A stretch of DNA of 64,000 nt from Cannabis sativa (taxonomy: Eukaryota; Streptophyta; Magnoliopsida; Rosales; Cannabaceae): positions 7,998,001-8,062,000 of the forward strand of contig NC_083603.1 of the NCBI RefSeq assembly GCF_029168945.1, in the 5' to 3' direction. Position numbers and translations under genes: made by a program. Below are positions 1 through 11,107 of the stretch, in pieces. How positions within the stretch are numbered: position 1 is the first letter of the stretch; the number at the start of each line of letters is the position of its first letter. Below the pieces are notes generated by a model. The model was not told the origin of the DNA. It saw only the letters and a list, made by a program, of their open reading frames with translations, and made no database searches.

Positions 1-876
1 AAGAAATAAAACTTGGTAGTAATAACAATTGGTAAATATAAAATCTGTCTTGTATATGCGACTGAGAGAGAATATAAAAATATATAGGCTTATATATATT
101 TATCTTGCCATCTCAAAAAATATATATTCTAAAAAAGATAAAACAGAATTGGCATAATATTATAGAATCCAAATAATAATATAAATAATGTATTATTTAG
201 GGAGAATAGAGATTTTGTTTTTTTAACGAATTGTACTAAATTCGAAGAAATAGAGTAGATAAAAGAAAAGTAAGTATATATAACAAAGCATATATCCATA
301 GAGCTAGATTAAGTAGAAAAGAAAACAACAGTTTCATTGGGGAGATGATGTCTAATGAGGTATAGTAAAAAATAGAGAGAGAGAGAGAGAGTGTGTGTAA
401 TTGCATGATTAATAAAAAGAGAGAGAACATGTGTGTAATGTATATATATATTTTTTAGGAAATAAAGAAGAGAATTCGTGTGTGTAGGTAATGTATGTAT
501 ATATATATAGATTGATATATAGGTTAATTAGGGTTAATATTATACTATTATTAATATAATTTGAGTTTTATGGAGATATTTTTGTATTTTTTATAGAATT
601 AAAAATTAAAAAATGAGAAATAAAGCAAATTTAGAGTGCCATGTCATCGCCTCATATTTCTCCTTTATATAGATATATAGATTCTTGGTTTATGAGAAAT
701 TCATGGGTGACTTTTTATTTTTATTTAATAAAATAATAAAATATTATTTATATATAATAAAATAATAATAAAACAAATCCTATTAATATTTGAATTGATA
801 TTTAGCATATTTCAACCCTATATATAATCACAACTATAACTCTAGAAATTAAATATATATATATATATAAAATAAA
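1..876. other. Non-coding AT-rich flank, unit A
   Basis: No gene seen. Holds GA and TA microsatellites near 380-510 and the empty site (about 507) of the Helitron present in unit C. About 33 bp present in B (25,200-25,230) and C (near 60,290) are missing here near 620. The open frame on the minus strand at 236-430 is repetitive Leu/Phe/Ser sequence from AT-rich DNA. Confidence 0.6.
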
Positions 877-1054
877 GGGAAAAAAACAAAAAAATACCAA
901 AAAGGAAAAAAAATTACAAAAATACTTTGGGCCGGCCCATTAAACATTTATACAGTCCACATACAAATATTTACAAAAATACCACATGCACTAAGCCTTC
1001 AGCTGTACAGAGCGAACCATGAAGATGAAAATACGCGCTCGTTTCAAAAATACC
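877..1054. mobile_element. Left end of element E3, internally deleted (unit A)
   Basis: The first about 170 bases match the left end of the 2.2-kb element E3 of unit C (60,574 onward). The element then stops at about 1,049 and the sequence jumps into the middle of the first kinase exon at 1,055. About 2.2 kb has therefore been lost, including the rest of E3 and the 5' part of the kinase exon. The joint carries a short copied filler (see findings). Confidence 0.8.
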
Positions 1055-1884
1055 ACATTATACTTGGAATCGCCAGAGGTCTTTTCTATCTCCATCGTGA
1101 CTCATCTTTAAGAGTAATACATAGAGATTTAAAGGCCAGCAACATTCTTTTGGATGAGAAGATGAATCCAAAAATATCAGATTTCGGTTTGGCTCGTATT
1201 TTCCAGGAAACAGTAGATATGGCAAACACTCAAAGAGTTGTTGGAACTTTGTAAGGATCTTAATTTACTTATGCATGTGTTTACTTTGGTATGATGAGTT
1301 ATGACTAACAAGCGCTAATGGTTCAATGTTGCAATTAAGTACAGAGGCTACATGTCTCCTGAATATGCCATGAGCGGAGTCTTCTCAGAAAAATCAGATG
1401 TTTTTAGCTTTGGTGTCTTGATCATAGAGATAGTGAGCGGCAAGAAGAACTCTAACTTCCATTATTATGAGCAGAACCTCAGCCTTGTTGCTTATGTGAG
1501 TTCTCGTTGAATTAATTAACGCATATACATTTATTTCTATATAATTATTTATGTTTTGATTTCATTACGAATCATATGAATTCATTCAGGCATGGCAATT
1601 ATGGAGTGAGGGTAAAGGAGTGGAGTTTGTAGATGAAGCAATGGGTGGCTCATATGTTGCATTAGAAGCAATAAGATGCATACATGTTGGGCTGTTATGC
1701 GTACAAGATCACACCACAGATAGACCAAGCATGCATGGCAGATGTAATTTTCATGCTCAGCAATGAAACAAATCGTCCTCAACCCATTCGACCAATATTT
1801 ACTTATCATAACTCTCCCAGATCGCAAAAGGGTACTACAAGCTCTGTCAATGATGCCACGGTCTCAATGATAGAAGGGCCTTAA
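1055..1884 (+). pseudogene. S-domain receptor-like kinase 3' fragment, unit A
   Basis: Three exons of the C-terminal half of a plant receptor-like Ser/Thr kinase, best matching the G-type lectin S-receptor (SD1) family. Exon 1, 1,055-1,250, has the catalytic loop HRDLKASN and DFGLAR. Exon 2, 1,345-1,495, has the activation-segment end MSPEYAMSG and DVFSFGV. Exon 3, 1,590-1,884, has VGLLCVQ and the family tail ending TVSMIEGP. Splice sites GTAAGG/TACAG and GTGAGT/TTCAG keep phase. A 4-bp duplication (catgcatg, 1,730-1,737) shifts the frame so the last about 47 codons are out of frame; the same lesion is in all three copies. The N-lobe (Gly-rich loop, catalytic Lys), membrane segment and lectin domain are absent, so no active kinase can be made. 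The first exon is further truncated by the E3 deletion. Confidence 0.92.
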
Positions 1885-1892
1885 AACTAAGA

Positions 1893-2252
1893 GTTCGTTT
1901 GATGACAATTTTTTAATTAATTTTCTGTTTTTTTAATTAAAAAAGTAAAAATATTTTCTAAAAATATATTCTATAGAACTGTTTTCACTTTTTAATTTTT
2001 TAATTGAGAATCAAAATTTAAAAAAATATATATTTTTGAAATTTTTTTAAACAATTTTTATTAATTAATATTTTGGACTTCGATTTTAACCTAGACCTTG
2101 GGACCTAGATTCGAACCACTGCTCTTCTGATCCTAGACTCAGACTTGAATCTAACTTAAATAAATTTAAAAAATAAAAAGTATAGAATATATTTTTGTTT
2201 TCTATTTTTAAAATTAAAAAACAAAAGTAGTTATAGAAAATATTTTCGTGTA
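1893..2252. mobile_element. hAT-family MITE remnant beside the kinase
   Basis: Starts 8 bases after the kinase stop and aligns along most of its length with the better preserved hAT-type MITE at 10,624-11,107. Shared features are the GTTTG-T-ACA-TTTTTTAA start, the central run of tyrosine/Asp-like 'gacctagattcg' spacing and the AAACAAAAGTGGTTA-like right part. The right terminus is missing. Unit C has the same remnant from about 63,763. Unit B has lost it in a deletion. Confidence 0.6.
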
Positions 2253-3776
2253 CTGGTGTCCAATTAATGGATTATACTGCAGAGGTGTAGTTTTGTCTTT
2301 CATAAGTAAATTTTTTTAATTAAATTAATTATGCACACCATGTCTAATCATCTTAAATGAAAATAAATAACTTTTTGCAGGAACACCGCCGCTTTGTCGA
2401 CACTACCATATTCGATTTATACACAAAAAAATAGACAATCCAGTTATATGCAGACTCGGTTAGAATGAAAAGTGCAAAATAAAAAATTATACTATTGTCT
2501 CTGTCGAAGCAAATGTTATCTTCAATTATCAACAATTTAGAGATTAATTTTTAATTTTCTTTTTATCTTACACACATTGTGTTTCTTTTTAATTTTTAAT
2601 TTTCTTTTTTATTCATGGGTCACTTTTCATTTATATATAATAAAATAAATCCCATTAAATCCAAAAAAAAATAGAATTGGGTTTTTGCTGTTGTACATCT
2701 ACGATTAGGTTTTTTTTAATTATTTATTGTATTCCTTTTCCTATTACAATTTGGACATTCCCATGGGATCACACATAATATTCCAATCCGCAGTTCTCTT
2801 TTTTCTTCTTCATAACTTAATAACAAAATATATAAGTAATAATAATAATAAAAAAGAAACGTGACTTTTATCATTCATAAAACCAAGCATCAATGGCGAA
2901 AAAAACCCAACAAAGTTTACAGCTAATAAATGATTCTAAGTGCTCGGCATATGCATTAGTTTCCAAGAGCAAAGTTTTTTAAAGTTACGTAATAATTTAC
3001 ATATATGTTGCAAACACAATATACAAAAAATAAAGAAGAATATGGAAGAAAGAAGAAACCATTATTCACATCTAGAAAGACAGTGGAGATAATAATAGAA
3101 ACTTTTCATTTTTTTTTCTTTTTTTTATCAATTTTTTTTCTTTTGAGTAAAGATAAATATGAGATTTTAATCGTATATAGTTTTATTTTAATAAAATATA
3201 GTATTTTAAAATAATTTAATAGTATTTTGTTATAGAATACTATTCCTTTTTGTTAAACATGGTTTTCACTTTTTGTCGACCCTACCATATTCAATTTATC
3301 AACGAAAAAATAGACAATCCAGATATATGCGGACCCGGCTAGAATGAAAAGTGCAAAATACAAAAATTACACTATTGTCTCTATCGAAGCAAATGAAGAT
3401 TGAAATCCACCAATGACTATCATTAGTTTTCTTATCTACAATTTTTAGACAAATGCTATTTTCAATTATTAATAATTTAGAGATTGAATTTTAATTTTCT
3501 TTTTATCTAACACCCATTTAAGTAATGTTTCTTTAAGTATTGGAACATCAATTTTTAATTTATTTTTGGATTAACTTAAGAACATATTTAAATCATCAAG
3601 CTTTCTTAAACACTAATATATTGCATTCGGTATTCACTTTTAATTGACAACATAATAAAATATAATATTTAGATACACATAATAATAATCTCACCTAATA
3701 ATTAATAATATTTTTTCTTTAATTTTTAATTGTATCACTTTCAAATAACATAGAAAAAAACTAGCATAAATTTAGT
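2253..3776. repeat. Non-coding stretch with a diverged direct repeat
   Basis: No gene seen. A block at 2,393-2,575 recurs at 3,272-3,530, starting at tttgtcgac-ctaccatatt in both, the second copy carrying about 70 extra internal bases. The second block contains the empty target site that the LTR retrotransposon occupies in unit B. The remainder is AT-rich. The small open frame at 3,005-3,214 is low-complexity and not supported as a gene. Confidence 0.65.
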
Positions 3777-3806
3777 ATACGTGCCTCGCACGTAGTATTT
3801 TGCTAG
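3777..3806 (+). mobile_element. Helitron 3' terminus (H0), unit A
   Basis: A 7-bp stem, TACGTGC ctc GCACGTA (3,778-3,794), is followed by eight bases and CTAG, then T. That is the standard Helitron 3' end (subterminal hairpin, CTRR, inserted before T). The element runs leftwards in plus orientation; its TC start was not located. Unit B has the identical terminus ending at 40,008. Confidence 0.7.
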
Positions 3807-3848
3807 TATGTATAATAGGTATGTGTAAGACATCATGATTTGGGTTAA

Positions 3849-3882
<34 letters not shown>

Positions 3883-3884
3883 AT

Positions 3885-4827
3885 GGAAGAGGTTTCAATA
3901 GTTACATTTTTATTGTAACCATCATGGTTACATTTTTTTAAGCCATTGAATTATTATTAAATGGTTGTGATTAGTTTGGAAATTAAATAAAAATAAATAA
4001 TAAATAACGTGTAACCTGAAAGTAACCTAATCATTTATTTCCTTATAAAACTTTAATTAAGATTAATTATATTTTAAAATTAAATTAATTATAATTATTA
4101 ATTAATTTTTTACAATTTATTACTATATAACGATCTTTTAGCAATTTATTTTGTTATACTTAAATTATTTAAAATTTTATAGCAAAACTTTTTATAATTT
4201 AAAATTATACACATATAATTTTATAATTTAAATTTTATTATACTTGTAATCTTAATTTTAAATAATTACACTTAATTATTTAATTGTTTTATTTAAATAT
4301 TTAAAAAATAAAAAATAAAATAAGTTGAAGGATTTTTTAGAAAAAAAATGGCTGCACTTGTTATCGATTGATTAGCTTGAGGCCTCATACTTAGTTCATA
4401 TAATTGTAACAAAATAATTAAATATCATTTAAAAATAATTAATTATTTGAAAATTTAGTATAAGAAGAGAATTTTAATTTGTGTCAAAAGAAGTTTAATT
4501 TTTGTAAAAAAAATAAATTTTATTGTAAATATTATAATTAAATGGCTTAATTATTAAAATAATTCAAGTAAGGATTTAAATATAAATATTAATTGCTAAA
4601 AGAGGTCTTGTTAAATATTTAATTAATTATTTTAAGAAAATAGTTAATTATAATTAAATAATTCTAAAAAAGGAATGTCTATTTAATTAATTATTTTAAT
4701 AAAATAGTTAATTATAATTAATTAAATCTAAAAAAGTAAAGTCACCTATTAGTAACCTGCTATTACAGGTTAAAGAAAAATATAACCATATGGTTACAAT
4801 AAAAATGTAACCATTGAATAGTCACCC
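3885..4827. mobile_element. Non-autonomous TIR element M1, unit A
   Basis: About 940 bp bounded by roughly 45-bp imperfect inverted repeats: 3,893-3,938 (tttcaatagttacatttt...) mirrors 4,773-4,819 (...aaaatgtaaccattgaat). The inside is extremely AT-rich and has no coding frame. It sits inside a (TA)n run on both sides, so the target duplication cannot be read. The class is therefore open; Mutator-like is plausible. Confidence 0.7.
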
Positions 4828-4844
4828 ATATATATATATATATA

Positions 4845-5434
4845 GGGAAATTTACATCCTATACTGATTTTTCTCATTTTATTTCTTTTTTACTGTCACG
4901 CGATACTTATAACAATTTTACTGTGCTTTTTTTTTTTTTTTTTTTAATTCTGAGCAAGCCAATTTAGCTTAATAATATATATGTTTATATATATAAAAAA
5001 AAAAAAGCAAAAGTTGATTGATGATTTTTAGTCACTTTCATGTCAGATTTTAATTTTTTTTTATTTAAATTTAAAATTTAAGTCCAATTCACTCACATTA
5101 TCTTATTTTTGAAAATTTATATGTGTTTATATATATATAACTCTTAGTTGATTGATGGGACAAATTATTTTTTCCTAAAATTTAAATTGGGAACAACCTA
5201 CCCACGTGATTTCTATTCCCAAGTTTATATATGCATTGTGTTTCTCTATTTATCTCTTTTTGTGGGTTGTGTCTGTAGAAAAATTCTTGAAATTAGTGTC
5301 TAAGATAAACCAAGGACTTTATATAAAACCCCTTTCCATTCTTCACTATTTCAAAAACTTACAAAGCTTGCTCATTTCATTCATTTTTTACTTGGGTTTT
5401 GAGAGAGAAAAGCAAAATATATATATATATATAA

Positions 5435-5468
<34 letters not shown>

Positions 5469-7202
5469 TTTTTGTGGGTGTGCTAGGAGTGTGGAGGCTC
5501 TCTTGGTGAAGAGAGTCTATCCCATGAGAATATCTTCAAGAAGAACAATACAAAGGAAGAAGAAGAAGAGCAACAGACAACTCAAACTTTCTAAGCAAAA
5601 AAATTTTTTTTCTTTATTTATTTTTTCTAGAACGATATAAACTTTACTGGGTTTTTGTTGTTTTACTAATTATGTTTTTTTTTTCCTTTTTTGGGGTTAT
5701 AGTTAGCTCTGTTTTTTTGAGTGGTGGTGTTGTATCGTTTGATGGCTCTTGGCTTATTTTGTTATTGTTTTATTATTGTTTTAATGTTGTTTTACTGTTG
5801 TTTTCTGTCATTTTTTTTATCACATTTTTCTTAATATTATTGTAGTGCTCTATTTTTAATAGCAATAGGGAAATAATAAAATTTGTATGTAAGTTATTTT
5901 CTTTAGTATCATATACTGCAATATATGTTCAGTTTTCCTTTGTTGTTCCACTGTTGTTTTTTAGTTGTTCTCATTCTTTTCATTTTTGATGTCTTCTCCT
6001 GTTCTCTTGTTGTGCCCCAGTTTCCCACATTTGCTGCATTTGTTATGTTGTTTTTTTTCCAGCCAGCTCTTGTCCTCTTTTTTTTTTTTTGGTCTTCTAG
6101 ATTTCACCACTTTAATGGAAGGTAAGACTATTACTGTCCATGATTCTTTCATTCTGGTTACCTCAAACAAATATTCAGTGGTTGGTTTAACATGTGTAAT
6201 TAAAAACCTACAATTGTTAAACATACGAAACAATAGTAGAACAACCCAAAAACAACACTAGAAAAACCATGATAGTCCTAATATTAATAGTTTTAATGTT
6301 TTTGTTTCATCTCACCGGATTTAATGGTTGTTTTTAGGTTGTTCTGGTGTTGTTGTGGTGGTTCTGTATGTGAGTGTAGAAGATGGAGACCTTGTTTCTC
6401 ATTTTCGGTGTTTAGAGTATAAAAGAAAAAAAAAGTCTAAAGTATCATCAAATCCCAATGTAATCAATGTTTTCAAATAAAAACTGTATTCCCTTTGTAT
6501 TTCAGAAATTTAAATTCCTCAATATCTCATTCTCAAAACGTATGTGTAGGTTTCTTTTGTTTTTTCACTGTTGTTCTGTTGTTGTTTTTATTTGTCTGAT
6601 ACATATATGTAGGAATGTTTTTGTATTACTAACCGCAAAACAACATTAGAACAATCCTAATTTTTTGTATGAATAATTGTAGTAATTTATCAACTATTTT
6701 TTTTCGAATCATTTTGTGTTACAAACGTCAAATTAACAATAAAACAACTCTCATTTATCTTTTTGCATAATAAATTAAAGAATATCACATTTGTGTTTTC
6801 GTTTTTTTTTTTTAAACTTCAGATCTAAATCTAGGGTTGTTTTTTTTTTTTTTGGTTTCTTAAGAATTAAATTAATTTTTGGGTTTTGTTGTGTTTACCT
6901 CTGTTATTTTGGGGGGATAGTGTTCTGTAGTTCTTGTTCTTCAATTCTGCTTCCTTTTACCAAAAACTCTTCGCCGGATTTAATGGTTTTTTCTTGGTGA
7001 TGTCCGACTCCGGCGACTCCCCACACACGAAGCAGGTCGTTTTCCCGTATTTTTTACTGTTCACAGTATAAGTGTTAAGTTGTTGGGCTTGGGCAGTACA
7101 AAAGTAAAGAAAATGGGCTGGGGCAGTAAAAAAGTTGTTTTTGCCGTGTCCCAGTATTTTTGTAAAGTTTTGGTCCAAAAACAGTATATATGTAAATTTC
7201 CC
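4845..7202. mobile_element. Mutator-like element E1, unit A
   Basis: Bounded by inverted ends GGGAAATTTACA (4,845) and its complement TGTAAATTTCCC (ending 7,202), with homology continuing about 10 bases inward. No transposase is seen. The interior includes a promoter-like block (TATATAAAACCCC, about 5,318-5,331), a leader ending in a GA microsatellite (5,445-5,464) and a short ATG frame rich in Arg/Lys/Ser at 5,524. That suggests captured host 5' sequence, as in Pack-MULEs. Right of it are long tracts rich in TTGTTGTTTT. No clear 9-bp target duplication is visible. The several 60-140 codon frames here are low-complexity and are not annotated. Confidence 0.65.
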
Positions 7203-8059
7203 TACGTAAATATTAGTTTTAGGTAAAGTTTACGTTTTTTTTATTTTTTCTTATTTAGATTGTACGTGAAAGTATGGCCATCAAATGATTTGTTTTATTA
7301 AAATAATATTTGTGCTATTATAATTGGTTATTCAAATAAATTTGGGTATATATAAGTCATAACTAAATAATACTTAATATTTAGTTATAGAAAATTTGGA
7401 GGAACAACTCATAACTAAATTTGTTCTACTTAATATATATTATGTATTATTCTATTATTTTCATAAGCTTAAAATATCATTATTATTTTAATATTTATAA
7501 TACTTTTTGTCACTTAAATTGTAAGCACTATTGAATATATTACATAACACTTTTTTTTTTTGTATTATGTTATCATGTTCATAAGATTAAAATACTATAG
7601 CTTTCACAATGATTTACAATAATACTTTTTCTTATGATTTAAGAAAATAATTATAACAATAAATATAGTTTTATTCAGAGTAATAAAGAGTACAATTACA
7701 AACTTACAACCATGGTAGTATATGAACAAAAAATTGTGAAAGAAACTAACATAAATTGATACAACACATGTATCTCCTACTAAAACTAAAGCTGCCAAGC
7801 TCTTAGCTTTCTTGACACTTTTTGCAACAAAATATGAGCAATCAGTCACTATTAATTCATTCAATTAGCCACTATAGAAAATAGAAAACACACCATTCAA
7901 AACAAAATTCTAAACAGAGAATCTCTAATTTAAAATGTCTTTATGAAATTTGGATGCAGAATAGGTCCATGCTTATAGTCACAAATAATAAGATGAAATA
8001 AACATGATGAACAACGCTAGTACCTTTCCTTGAACAGAGATTAGAGTTTGCCTCGATCA

Positions 8060-8650
8060 CTATTCTTTGATTTGAAGGATACATATCCATATACCAAGGA
8101 CTGAACTCCAACTTGGGATTTGGTTTTCTGGGACCATCTTAACTATGATTCCCATAGATATAAGAAGAAGCCCTGCCCCATGTTGGTTAGTCATTGGCTT
8201 TGTAAATATCACATATGAAAGCAACAAAGTTACTGCTTTTCTAACAGTCGTTATCTACAAAATCAAGCATGGAATGGCATATCAATCAATAAATTTGTGA
8301 GAGCAAACCATAAAGTCTGATCGTTTGAGTTACCCCTCTTCTTCAGTATGTTACCACAATAAATTTTGAAAGATGATGTTAGCATTCTCAGTCTATATCC
8401 TTAGTTCCTTACTAATTCTAACACATAAACCAGCAAAAATAGCAAAACCAACTAAATGTTCAAGTATGGAACATAGGTAGGAGATTCAAGTCTTAGAAAA
8501 TTACTATAGCAGGGGTGGCTGCACCGAAAAGAGCAATGATGGATAGCACAGAAACTTGCCCAACGTAAGTCGCCATGGCTTCAAACACAAACACTCCATA
8601 AACATATGGATGTTGCAAAAATTTTCCGGTGACATGATGAGCAAGATTGT
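8060..8650 (-). pseudogene. UDP-galactose/UDP-glucose transporter 3' exons, unit A
   Basis: Two exons join in frame. The first, about 8,650-8,505, encodes [20 protein letters not shown] and ends ...ATPAI before a GTAATT donor. The second starts at 8,254 after TTGTAG and encodes [19 protein letters not shown] then [16 protein letters not shown], stopping at 8,060 (65 codons with the stop). These are the last transmembrane helices of the plant UTR (UDP-galactose/glucose transporter, drug/metabolite transporter superfamily) proteins, which sit in ER or Golgi membranes. The rest of the protein is not recognisable upstream, so the fragment cannot make a transporter. The frames are open but isolated, as expected of exons carried by a Helitron. 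Unit B has the same pair at 44,304-44,894. Confidence 0.8.
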
Positions 8651-9984
8651 GATTTTGATGTTAGAACTTGAAAGAGGTGTGGAAAGTGCAGAAGTTAAAT
8701 AAAATTTTAGCTTTATTAGCAGATGCAGGAAATATATATCGATATATATATATATATATCAACTTATAAATTGAAACTATTATCACTAAAAATTCAAACA
8801 GTGGACAAAGAAACAAATGTACCTTTGAGTTGGGAGACATAACTATTTTTTAAAAGTAGCAGATGCATGTCAAGTGGGAAAAACTTTGGTACAGAATGCA
8901 GTAGCCAAAGGGAGCTAGTAAAGAAACTATATATTAAAATTGACACAAAGAAATACACAATAAATGACTTGAAATCTTAAATCTCTATTCATGACAAATG
9001 AAATGTTTGATTAGAATTGTTCACAACATCATGTGATAAATAACAAAGATGACAAATCTATAATGAAAAATTCACAATTGTAAGGATTCAAGTATTCAAA
9101 TCCATAGTTCTGTCTATAGTAATTCCACAATGCTAGTTCTGTCTATGATTTCAAAATAGGAAGGATAGCTAAGGATCATGGGAGAAACTTTGGAAAACTA
9201 AATCATATAAAGGGAATTTATAACAGTTTATCTACAAAACTTAATTATCTATTTTGCTAAAGATGAAGAATTAAAATCATGAAACAATAAGCATTTTATT
9301 CCATATCAGCATATTCTAAAATAGTAAGAATTAAAATTTATATTCACAAAGAGCCTCCTTCTAGAGCTTTGATATTTAACCACATCAAAAGTCAAGAACT
9401 GTGATGTTTAACAATAGAACACACAGCAGTGGTATAAAAAACTACTCAAAGCCACATATTATGACTTACCCTATATGCGAAATGAAAAACATTCCAACCC
9501 AAGTTACCAACCAAACACTTACGCCATATGGAGGAGTACGAAGCTGTAAATAGCGGCGGCTCTGAGACAAATACGGTTGGCGACAAGAGAGAGAGAGAGA
9601 GAGAGATGCGGTACATCGATCAACGTGTGGAGTCGCACATTATTTCAAAAATTTATTAGAATCTTGAGGCATGAATTCAATGGAGTCGACAACACTCGAA
9701 ATCAAATTCCTAATGCGGAGAATAAATAGACATAAGTAAAGCAGAGAATAAATATACAAAAGAAAAGCAGATTGAATTGGTGGTCGTGGTTTGAGACTGA
9801 GGAGTGGCGATCGAAGCAGATACAATCAAGAACCGTACGAAGCTCCTCAACAGGAGGTAACCGAGCAAATTTTTCCTGCAATCAAATCAAAATCCTCATC
9901 AATTCAAATAAGCAAACTTATTTTCTTAGAATTCACAGAAAATCTAACTAAACAAAAAAAAAATGAAAAAACCTAACTGATGAG

Positions 9985-10131
9985 AACGAATCAACTGAAA
10001 GATATTGCTATTGCGGCTGTCAATTTGGGCCATGCAAAGCTGCGACTGAGATTGGAGTGTAAAGAAGACTTGTTTAAGATAGGGCCTGAGACGAAAGCTG
10101 AGGCGGAGAAGAGGGAGTGAGTGCTCACCAT
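9985..10131 (-). pseudogene. Possible plastid transit-peptide exon fragment (H1)
   Basis: From an ATG at 10,131 the minus strand reads MVSTHSLFSASAFVSG and continues Ser/Asn/Arg-rich for about 46 codons to a stop. That composition resembles a chloroplast transit peptide. Parent gene not recognised. Copy B (from 46,370) differs by a small cluster of changes that keeps the frame. Further minus-strand exon-like pieces follow at about 9,880-9,790 and 9,735-9,650, also unrecognised. Confidence 0.3.
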
Positions 10132-10623
10132 TCTTTGAAGAATGAACATTTGGGACTTCTTCTAATGGCCACACCAATCAGTATTTCAGCTTTGCTCTGT
10201 GTGTGTGTGGTGGGACGTCTAGTGGCGACTCCGTCAATGTATTGATCAAGAGGTGGGACGGACTCGGCCATGAATTTGACCTCGGCCGATAAGATACTTG
10301 TTTGGACGATAAAATCTTGAAGGATTTCAATGAATATTGGTGGAGTTGGTTTCGATAAACTGTTATTTTTGAATAATTTTTTTTTTTTAAAAAAAATCAC
10401 CCATTTTTTAAATTGTTTAATTTTTTGGTTTAATTAACGGGAGATCAAACCTATTAACATCGTTAAATTTAACAGAATATTCTTTTAGTTTTAAGGTATA
10501 TTCTGTTAAACCAAGAAATGCCGTTAGATAGACATTTTTAATATATAAAAATATATGTATACGAGTGGGGACAATGATCCTTGTACTCAAAACAATAATA
10601 TTGTCGACCATATTATAAATTAA

Positions 10624-11107
10624 GGTGGCGTTTGGTAACACTTTTTTAATCAGTATTCTGTTTTTAAAAGTGGAAAAGTGAAAATATTTTTCAAAAACAT
10701 GTTCTATAAAACTATTTTTACTTTTCAATTTTATAATTTGAAATCAAAATTTTAAAAAAAAAAATCACTTTCAATATTTTTTTAAACAGTTTTTTTTCTT
10801 AATCAATCTTTTGGATTACAACCAGACTCGGACCCAAATCCCCTCCTCACGACCTTGGCGTTGAACCCGGTTTCTGACCCGAACCCGAATCCAACCCCGA
10901 ATCTTGACCCGACTTAAATAAAATCAAAAAATAAAAATGAAAATAAACTTTACAGAACACACTTTTGTTTTCTGTTTTTAAAATTGAAAAACAAAAGTGG
11001 TTAGAGAACGCATTTTTGTTTTTTAAAAATAAATTTTTAAAAACAAAAATTTTACTTTCATTTTGTGATTAAAAAATTAAAAAGCAAAAGTGTTACCAAA
11101 CAGCACC
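10624..11107. mobile_element. hAT-type MITE, unit A
   Basis: Ends are GGTGGCGTTTGGTAACAC (10,624) and the complement of GGTGCTGTTTGGTAACAC (ending 11,107). Flanking 8-mers taaattaa and taaatttt agree at 6 of 8 positions, consistent with an 8-bp hAT target duplication. The inside is AT-rich with no transposase. Unit B copy: 46,865-47,347, where the right end is even closer to the left (GGTGTCGTTTGG). Confidence 0.75.

Larger units (their letters stand above)
7203..10551 (-). mobile_element. Helitron remnant H1 with captured gene pieces, unit A
   Basis: The right end (10,411-10,551) shares with Helitron H3 (59,985-60,175) the subterminal block that includes 'gggagatcaaacct' and the terminal aatatataaa-a/ga. 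In unit B the end reads GA followed by T, the complement of a Helitron 5' TC inserted after A. The left edge begins 'tacgtaaatattagtttta', the inner half of the H3 3' hairpin region; the outer half and CTAG are missing where E1 abuts. Inside are minus-strand exons of a nucleotide-sugar transporter (8,060-8,650), a transit-peptide-like exon near 10,131 and other exon-like pieces. Reading this as one gene-capturing Helitron is inference. Confidence 0.5.

Noticed and set aside
1055..1884. Functional receptor kinase
   Set aside because: No N-lobe, membrane or lectin region, and a shared frameshift in the last exon in all three copies.
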